This document shows, in pieces, positions 7,226 to 12,002 of a stretch of DNA of 12,002 bases (the first letter of the stretch is position 1; the number at the start of each line of letters is the position of its first letter). Under the pieces are notes generated by a model. The model saw nothing but the letters and a program-made list of their open reading frames with translations, ran no database searches and had not been told where the DNA came from. The stretch lies in the NCBI GenBank assembly GCA_021815245.1, contig JAKAHF010000016.1, forward strand, positions 1 through 12,002, in the 5' to 3' direction. The stretch comes from Actinomycetes bacterium. Lineage in GTDB: Bacteria > Actinomycetota > Thermoleophilia > RBG-16-64-13. Both the position numbers and the translations under genes were made by a program.

Positions 7226-7254
7226 ATTGTCCGTCTCGAGGGCTGTCGGTGCAA
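7226..7254 (-). promoter_or_regulatory. Candidate sigma-70-type promoter for the decarboxylase
   Basis: On the minus strand, TTGCAC (bases 7254-7249) and GACAAT (7231-7226) are separated by exactly 17 bases. They match the -35 consensus at 3 of 6 and the -10 consensus at 4 of 6. Transcription would start near 7219, giving a leader of about 32 bases that includes the GGAGG ribosome site. It would allow the decarboxylase to be expressed separately from the diguanylate cyclase upstream. Confidence 0.35.
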
Positions 7255-7263
7255 TGTCGGCGG

Positions 7264-9354
7264 TCAGTGTACCGAGGGGGCCGGGGGGTCGGTCAGTGTC
7301 GCCCCCGTGGCGAGGGTGTGAGCACCGGCAAGGTGCAGGCTCGAACGTCGCTTCGCCTCGTACATGTTCTGGTCGGCGACTCGCAGAAGCTCGTCGGCCC
7401 CGTGTCCATCGGCCGGGTAGATCGACACGCCACAACTCAACCGCAGAGAGAGCTCTCCGCCGTTGACCCGCACCACATGATCGCCCAGACAGTTCGTGAT
7501 GCGTTCCACCACATAGCTGGCGCCGGCTTCGTCGGTGTCGGGGAGGATGGCGACGAACTCGTCGCCGCCGAAACGCCCGACCGTGTCACCCGAACGCACG
7601 GCCTGCACGAGCGCGCTCGCGGTGGCTACCAGCACTTGATCGCCCACCGTGTGCCCGTACGTGTCGTTGAAGTACTTGAACTTGTCCACATCCATCATGA
7701 GCAGGGCGAAGTACGACCCGGCACGTTGCGCACGCACCAACTCCTGCTCGAGTCTCTCCGCTATGGTGCGGCGATTGGCCAGTCCGGTCAGAGCGTCGTT
7801 GTCGGCCAAGAAGCGTGCGTCGTCGTAGCGGCAGACGCCATCGAGGGCGATCGCCAGTTGCGAGACGATGTTCCCGATGAGTCCCGATTCCTCGGAGGAG
7901 AGGCTGCAATGTTCGTGGTCGGAACTCATGCAGGCCGCGCCGAGCATCATCTGCCGGTAGACGATCGGAAAGAGCATCGACGTCGCCGAACTATCGAGAA
8001 CGACCGGGTCGGGATCGGATCTGGCGGCATTGGACAACACGAACTTGCGTAGGAGCTTTCGGTGCTGCGCCTGCTTCATACCGGTCACTCCCCTCGCGCT
8101 CGCGAATTGCAGCTCACCCCGGGAACCGGGCGCGGAGACGGTGACGCTCGAGCATTCCTTGACCCGGGCGAGCAAGCTGGCTCCCGCCTCTATGACCTCC
8201 TGCACAGATATGCAGCCGCTGATGTCGCGGGCCGCTTGGTTCAGTAGGCCGAGACGCTCCTTCTCGGCGGCCAGTTCGCGGGTGCGCTCGCGCACGCGCA
8301 GCTCCAACTCCTGCGAGGCCGTGAGTAACGAGCTCTGCAGACGCTGTATCTCCGCGCCGACGAGATGCTGGCGCAGCAACACGAGCAGCGGGATGAGTGT
8401 GGAGATGATCACGACGACAGTGTCGGCCAGTGGGCCCTTGTTCGTCCCGAGAATGAAGTGGTGGTAGGTCACAAAGCCCGCGACCAGAACCGCGGCATAG
8501 GCGCCGAACCGCCGCAGATTGGTCTTCATCCTGATCCCGGGACCGAGTCCCATGAACTCGGTCAAGCGGTTCATCCGAATCGAGCGATCGCCGGCTCCAA
8601 GGTAGGTAAGCGCGGCAACGCCCGTCAGCCCGTAGGCCAAGGGCCAAAGAACGTCGACCCAAGCTCCGGTCACGTATGCATCCTGCACATTGAGTCGCGT
8701 GTAGGCGATGTCGCCGACGAGCATGACGACGACCGAGGCCACAATGTATTCCGCGCCCTTCGGCATCAGTCGAGCGGTACGCGAGAGAAGCAGCGAGGCG
8801 AGAGCTCCCAATAGAAGTAGGTCACCGATGGGATAGGCGAGATTGGTGAGGGCGGTGAGTCCGTCGGCGCCGCGGCCGAGAGTCGGACCCATGAGAAACT
8901 CCCAGGCGAGGGCGGCGCCCGCCATGCTGAAGAGGAACGAGTCAAGCGACAAGAAGGTCTCAGCATAGCCGGCCCGCCTGCGCCCCGCGCTTAGTCTCAT
9001 GAGGGCCCCGAAGGCCAAGAGGAAGCCGACTATCGAGACTATGTCGGCAATCGAGGGGAAAGGATTCTGGTGTCCCAAGGTCAGCTCGTACGCCGCCCAC
9101 AAGCCTTCGGTGATGGCCGCGCACAGTGTCGCGGCAGCGTACAGACCCCAGAACCAGCGCGTATGCTTCTCGCGGGAGTGGAGTGCTGCAACGGTGCAGC
9201 AGATTCCTGCGGCAAGCGCCGCTACAACCGAAAGCAGGTCGACGACCGTCTCGCGCGGTGTTGGGCTCTCAGTGCTCACAAGGACGACGACAACCGCGAT
9301 ACAGGGCAGGAACAAGCCTGCTCCGACTCCTATGCGGTGTCTGACCCCGAGCAT
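7264..9354 (-). CDS. Polytopic membrane diguanylate cyclase with GAF-like and GGDEF domains
   Basis: Makes the second messenger c-di-GMP from two GTP at the inner membrane; 696 residues. Residues 1-330 hold about ten hydrophobic spans (roughly 12-28, 36-57, 66-85, 100-120, 135-155, 173-191, 201-218, 232-252, 285-303, 310-328). I do not recognise this region as a named sensor such as MASE1. A coiled-coil linker follows at about 333-370, then a GAF-like domain at about 375-510. The GGDEF domain occupies about 515-675: DALTGLANRR at 520-529, the metal-binding MDVDKFK near 554-560, the intact active-site GGDEF at 596-600, and the product-inhibition I-site RSGD (587-590) five residues before it. 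There is no EAL or HD-GYP domain. The start is supported by AAGGAAG (bases 9371-9365), 10 bases upstream. Activity is strongly predicted; the signal sensed is unknown. Confidence 0.93.
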   Translation of the reverse strand: MLGVRHRIGVGAGLFLPCIAVVVVLVSTESPTPRETVVDLLSVVAALAAGICCTVAALHSREKHTRWFWGLYAAATLCAAITEGLWAAYELTLGHQNPFPSIADIVSIVGFLLAFGALMRLSAGRRRAGYAETFLSLDSFLFSMAGAALAWEFLMGPTLGRGADGLTALTNLAYPIGDLLLLGALASLLLSRTARLMPKGAEYIVASVVVMLVGDIAYTRLNVQDAYVTGAWVDVLWPLAYGLTGVAALTYLGAGDRSIRMNRLTEFMGLGPGIRMKTNLRRFGAYAAVLVAGFVTYHHFILGTNKGPLADTVVVIISTLIPLLVLLRQHLVGAEIQRLQSSLLTASQELELRVRERTRELAAEKERLGLLNQAARDISGCISVQEVIEAGASLLARVKECSSVTVSAPGSRGELQFASARGVTGMKQAQHRKLLRKFVLSNAARSDPDPVVLDSSATSMLFPIVYRQMMLGAACMSSDHEHCSLSSEESGLIGNIVSQLAIALDGVCRYDDARFLADNDALTGLANRRTIAERLEQELVRAQRAGSYFALLMMDVDKFKYFNDTYGHTVGDQVLVATASALVQAVRSGDTVGRFGGDEFVAILPDTDEAGASYVVERITNCLGDHVVRVNGGELSLRLSCGVSIYPADGHGADELLRVADQNMYEAKRRSSLHLAGAHTLATGATLTDPPAPSVH

Positions 9355-9544
9355 CCTGAGACGACTTCCTTGGCATGTAGTGGTTCTAAACGAATAATCG
9401 GCAAGGATGATGATTACTTGAGGTGGAAGAACGGCGTTTTTGGATGCGAAGCCGAGGGGGTGCGCCCGCGGTGCCGTCCGGACCGGGTGCTAGGCTGAAA
9501 GAGAAGAGCCGACACGTGACGCCGATGATGTCTGGAGGTCAAAC
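9355..9544. promoter_or_regulatory. Divergent intergenic region between the cyclase and rmuC
   Basis: These 190 bases separate two divergent genes and should hold both promoters. The left half (about 9375-9420) is A+T-rich, fitting the minus-strand cyclase promoter, but no clean -35/-10 pair could be fixed. On the plus side, TAGGCT at 9491-9496 resembles an actinobacterial -10 box, about 50 bases before the rmuC start, with no clear -35. A perfect palindrome, GTCCGGAC, at 9476-9483 sits just upstream of it and could be an operator. GGAGG at 9534-9538 is the rmuC ribosome site. Confidence 0.4.
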
Positions 9545-10915
9545 ATGCTAGAAGCGCTGGGTTTCGCGTGTCTCGTACTGTTGGTCATCGCGATCGCACT
9601 GCTGGTATCGGTGCTTGTGCGTGGCACGAACGGGTCCTTGGGCCGGGCTGTCATGCGGCTCCAGAACGGCCAAGACCGCAGCGAACGGTTGCTGCGCGAA
9701 GAGATGGAGCGGGGTCGCGATGAGTCGGCTCGAGTCGCCCTTGCCCTGCGGGAAGAACTGGGCGATGCCATCAGGGGCTGGGGCGACTCCGCGGTCAACG
9801 CCCTCGGCCATCTGGGCGCACAACAGAAGGACCATCTCGACACCGTCAGCGCGCGGCTTACGGCCCACACCAGCTCGAACGATCAGCGCATGAGCGAGCT
9901 CCGCGCGACCATCGATGCCAGGTTGCAGCGCCTGCAGGAAGACAACGCCGCCAAACTGGAGCAGATGCGACAGACCGTCGATGAGCGCCTGACCGCGACT
10001 CTGGAGAAGAGGCTGGGAGAGTCGTTCAGCCAGGTGAGCGAGCGACTCGAGGCGGTTCATAAGGGCTTGGGCGAGATGCAGCAGCTTGCGGCCGGCGTGG
10101 GCGATCTCAAGCGAGTGCTGACCAACGTCAAGACCCGGGGCACGTGGGGTGAAGTGCAGCTGGGGGTGCTGCTCGAGCAGGTGTTGACGCGTGAGCAGTA
10201 CGACGCCAACGTCGCGTGCAAAGCCGGTAGTTGCGATCGCGTCGAGTTCGCTATCCGACTGCCCGGTCAGCAAAACGGCGATTCGGTCTGGCTGCCGGTC
10301 GATGCGAAGTTCCCTGTCGAGGACTACCAACGCATGCTCGAGGCGCAGGCGGCTGGAGACGCGGCGGCGATGGAGTTGGCGCTCCGGTCACTTGAGAACC
10401 GCGTGAAGTCCGCCGCGAAAGACATCCAGGGCAAGTACCTCGATCCGCCTCGAACCACCGACTTCGCCATCATGTTCCTGCCCACCGAGGGGTTGTACGC
10501 GGAGGTTCTGCGCCGGCCGGGGTTGGCCGAAGCGCTGCAAAGCGAATGTCGTGTCGTCGTGGCTGGGCCCACCACGCTCGCCGCTCTGCTCAATAGCCTG
10601 CAGATGGGCTTTCGAACGCTTGCCATAGAGAGACGGTCGAGTGAGGTATGGCAGCTCCTCGGCGCCGTCAAGACCCAGTTCGGGCAGTTCGGCCTGCTCC
10701 TCGACAAGGTGCACAAGAAACTCGATCAAGCATCGACTACGATCGATGAGGCGGCAAAGAAGAGCCGCACCATCGAGAGGAGTCTGAGGAACGTGCAGGA
10801 GATGCCTGCCGACGCGGCCACCGGCTTTCTACCGCTGGGCGCCACTGTCGCGGGCGCCTTGGTTGATGGCCTCGAAGACGGTTCCGAATGCGAGGTCGAC
10901 ACCGAGACCGACTGA
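9545..10915 (+). CDS. rmuC: DNA recombination protein RmuC homologue
   Basis: RmuC proteins limit inversions and rearrangements at short inverted repeats in E. coli; the domain resembles restriction-type nucleases, but the exact activity is not settled. The protein has 456 residues, normal for the family. One membrane-spanning helix lies at 5-25, then a long coiled coil at about 38-185 rich in E, R, Q and L, then the conserved RmuC domain at about 188-400. Family blocks visible: KTRGTWGEVQL (196-206), DAKFPVEDY (253-261), PTEGLYAEV (313-321) and GPTTLAALLNSLQMGF (341-356). The C-terminus is acidic (EDGSECEVDTETD). The start is well supported by GGAGG at 9534-9538, six bases before the ATG. 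It is transcribed alone, divergent from the cyclase and convergent with the lipoprotein gene. High confidence. Confidence 0.95.
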   Translation: MLEALGFACLVLLVIAIALLVSVLVRGTNGSLGRAVMRLQNGQDRSERLLREEMERGRDESARVALALREELGDAIRGWGDSAVNALGHLGAQQKDHLDTVSARLTAHTSSNDQRMSELRATIDARLQRLQEDNAAKLEQMRQTVDERLTATLEKRLGESFSQVSERLEAVHKGLGEMQQLAAGVGDLKRVLTNVKTRGTWGEVQLGVLLEQVLTREQYDANVACKAGSCDRVEFAIRLPGQQNGDSVWLPVDAKFPVEDYQRMLEAQAAGDAAAMELALRSLENRVKSAAKDIQGKYLDPPRTTDFAIMFLPTEGLYAEVLRRPGLAEALQSECRVVVAGPTTLAALLNSLQMGFRTLAIERRSSEVWQLLGAVKTQFGQFGLLLDKVHKKLDQASTTIDEAAKKSRTIERSLRNVQEMPADAATGFLPLGATVAGALVDGLEDGSECEVDTETD

Positions 10916-10946
10916 GTGACGAGGCCGGCTGCGTATGCGTCCCGAC

Positions 10947-10964
10947 GAAAAAGCCGCCAAGCGG
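10947..10964 (-). terminator. Probable intrinsic terminator of the lipoprotein hydrolase gene
   Basis: Read on the minus strand, CCGC-TTG-GCGG (bases 10964-10954) is a 4-base-pair all-G/C stem with a 3-base loop, followed by C and TTTTT (10953-10948). It begins only 8 bases after the hydrolase stop codon (10974-10972). The stem is short but the T run stands out in this G+C-rich sequence. No matching T tract serves the convergent rmuC. Confidence 0.5.
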
Positions 10965-10971
10965 GGGTGCG

Positions 10972-11769
10972 TCAGTCTTGGAGCGGGAGATTCTTCTTGA
11001 GGAAGTCCAAGAGCATGTCGTAGACCTCATCCGCTCGCTCGCCGGTGAGCAGATCGGTGCCATGATCCGAGCCCGACACGATCTCGAGTTGGCCCGTGTT
11101 GCTCGAGAGCCGCTCCAGTTCCAGCGCCTCGTCGGCTCCGCTATCCTCTTTTGCTGCGACGAACAGCAGGGGGCAGTAGATCTGCGAGATCGACTTGCCG
11201 ACCGAGAGTCCCTTGAAGCTCACAGGAGCCGAAAGAGTCGCGACTCCGGCGATAGTGAGCCGAGGCGTCGGGACATTGGCTGAGGAGAGCTGTGAGCCGA
11301 AAAGTGTCGCCGCGGCTTTGAGTGAAGCCGTGCCACCCATCGAGGCACCGATGAGAACGACGTTCTCCGCTCCCGCGTCGGCGATCTCCTGGCAGGCCGC
11401 TACGACGTCGAGATCGAAGTGCTCGATCTGTTGACTACCTTCCGAGAATCCGTAGCCCCGAAAATCGTAGGTGAGCACCAAGTAGCCCTCAGAGGCCAGT
11501 TGTTTCGCGGTGGCGTACCAGCTCTTCTGATCGGCCGGATACATATGTGAGAGAACCACTCCGTTGGCGCCCGAGCCAAAGAGGTGCCCACTGAGGACGA
11601 CGCCGTCCTCGGTGGTGAACGTAACCTGCGCGCCCTGGATGGCGACCGTGGAGGCCGTGTTGGAGCCGCCGCAACCGGCCACCAGGGTGGCCACCAGGAG
11701 GAGCCCCAAGCACAGGCGCGCCGGCGAGGTGCACGCAGCGCGTTTGTGCGTTCTCTGTGCTCTGAACAT
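10972..11769 (-). CDS. Lipoprotein alpha/beta hydrolase
   Basis: Probable membrane-anchored, extracytoplasmic serine hydrolase (esterase-like), 265 residues from the start chosen here. The N-terminus is a lipoprotein signal: basic residues, a hydrophobic stretch (about 19-31), and lipobox LVAGC with the modified Cys33. The mature part is a compact alpha/beta hydrolase. The oxyanion-side strand is near 71-76 (VVLSHM), YDFRGYGFSEG lies at 101-111, and the nucleophile elbow GASMGG has Ser143. The acid is probably Asp209 or Asp213 (KEDSGAD), and the catalytic histidine is His236 in GSDHG. The ATG at 11769 is preferred over an upstream in-frame ATG at 11958: AAGGGGG (bases 11781-11775) lies five bases before it, and the 63-residue extension would bury the signal peptide. 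The gene is convergent with rmuC and has a candidate terminator just downstream. Substrate unknown. Confidence 0.88.
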   Translation of the reverse strand: MFRAQRTHKRAACTSPARLCLGLLLVATLVAGCGGSNTASTVAIQGAQVTFTTEDGVVLSGHLFGSGANGVVLSHMYPADQKSWYATAKQLASEGYLVLTYDFRGYGFSEGSQQIEHFDLDVVAACQEIADAGAENVVLIGASMGGTASLKAAATLFGSQLSSANVPTPRLTIAGVATLSAPVSFKGLSVGKSISQIYCPLLFVAAKEDSGADEALELERLSSNTGQLEIVSGSDHGTDLLTGERADEVYDMLLDFLKKNLPLQD

Positions 11770-11956
11770 CGAGACCCCCTTGTGGACGATCCTGTCGATG
11801 GTACAACGGTTTGGGGTCGATGCACCAGGGCTGGGGCCGCACGTTCCCCGTCCGCCGTCTTCCCCTCGTGGTGCCCTAGGCTGTAACATGTCACGGTCGA
11901 CTTCCGGCCGTGCACGCGGACCGTGATCAACTACGACCAGGGCGGGTGCAAGCGAC
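11770..11956. promoter_or_regulatory. Divergent control region with 8-base inverted repeat
   Basis: This 187-base gap separates the minus-strand lipoprotein gene from a plus-strand gene at the window edge. On the plus strand, TAGGCT at 11877-11882 resembles an actinobacterial -10 box, without a clear -35. Just downstream is a perfect inverted repeat: TCACGGTC (11891-11898), 20 bases, GACCGTGA (11919-11926). It could be a dimeric regulator site or a leader hairpin for the plus-strand gene. On the minus strand, TACCAT near 11803-11798 is a possible -10 for the lipoprotein gene, but its -35 partner is poor. Confidence 0.4.
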
Positions 11957-12002
11957 ATGAACGCCGACGACAGAACCGAGCAACTTCGCCGCCTGAAGCT
12001 GG
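11957..12002 (+). CDS. Start of an unidentified gene cut by the window edge
   Basis: ATG at 11957 opens a frame that runs to the last base, giving 15 full codons: M-N-A-D-D-R-T-E-Q-L-R-R-L-K-L. The peptide is charged and helical, as in many cytoplasmic proteins or regulators, but far too short to identify. It is divergent from the lipoprotein gene and sits downstream of a TAGGCT -10 candidate and an inverted repeat, which supports a real gene start. The ribosome binding site is weak (CAAGCG region, 11949-11954). Product unknown. Confidence 0.45.
   Translation, partial: MNADDRTEQLRRLKL

Noticed and set aside
7249..8052. 267-codon plus-strand frame opposite the GGDEF domain
   Set aside because: The minus strand there encodes an intact GGDEF and GAF-like region; the plus frame is an antisense shadow without domains.
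11770..11958. 63-residue N-terminal extension of the lipoprotein hydrolase from the ATG at 11958
   Set aside because: It would place the lipoprotein signal peptide in mid-protein. The internal ATG at 11769 has a strong ribosome site five bases upstream, and the extension overlaps the probable promoter and operator region.
1..12002. Search for CRISPR arrays, tRNA or rRNA genes, transposases, long repeats or phage genes
   Set aside because: No spaced direct repeats, no tRNA-like cloverleaf, no rRNA blocks and no mobile-element protein motifs were seen. Nearly all sequence is accounted for by ordinary genes.

Overview
The window is a G+C-rich, densely coded stretch of bacterial chromosome. The actinobacterial style is an inference. 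It rests on the high G+C, the TAGGCT-type -10 candidates upstream of two genes, and a large iron-sulfur flavin oxidoreductase of the kind that is abundant in anaerobic Actinomycetota such as Coriobacteriia. No rRNA, tRNA, CRISPR array, insertion sequence or phage gene is visible. No species can be named from the sequence alone.

Layout, left to right. (1) 1-744, plus: the 3' part of a gene for a zinc-ribbon protein (DUF2225-like); its N-terminus probably lies left of the window. (2) 745-1047: a 303-base gap with a weak terminator-like hairpin and then an unusually A+T-rich block with small inverted repeats, probably the control region of the next operon. (3) 1048-5688, plus: four closely spaced genes (gaps of 50, 13 and 36 bases). 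They encode an FMN/4Fe-4S/FAD 'old yellow' ene-reductase of the 2,4-dienoyl-CoA reductase / trimethylamine dehydrogenase type, a zinc alcohol dehydrogenase, a GNAT acetyltransferase and a two-repeat EamA/DMT transporter. (4) 5685-7187, minus: a PLP-dependent group II amino-acid decarboxylase, whose stop codon overlaps that of the transporter within a single CTAG. (5) 7264-9354, minus: a polytopic membrane diguanylate cyclase (about ten membrane spans, coiled coil, GAF-like domain, GGDEF with an intact I-site). (6) 9545-10915, plus: RmuC, divergent from the cyclase. (7) 10972-11769, minus: a lipoprotein alpha/beta hydrolase, convergent with rmuC. (8) 11957-12002, plus: the first 15 codons of a divergent gene cut by the window edge, preceded by a perfect 8-base inverted repeat.

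The most interesting unit is the 1048-5688 cluster. The ene-reductase has the full cofactor chain (FMN barrel, CxxCxxC-x11-C cluster, FAD and NAD(P)H folds). At the positions that normally carry the catalytic tyrosine and a second active-site histidine, it appears to have His172 and Tyr260, the reverse arrangement. Together with the alcohol dehydrogenase it could interconvert an alcohol, an unsaturated carbonyl and a saturated carbonyl, with the transporter moving substrate or product. This is inference; the substrate is not visible. The rest is mostly housekeeping or signalling: c-di-GMP synthesis, DNA maintenance, amino-acid decarboxylation and a surface esterase-like enzyme.
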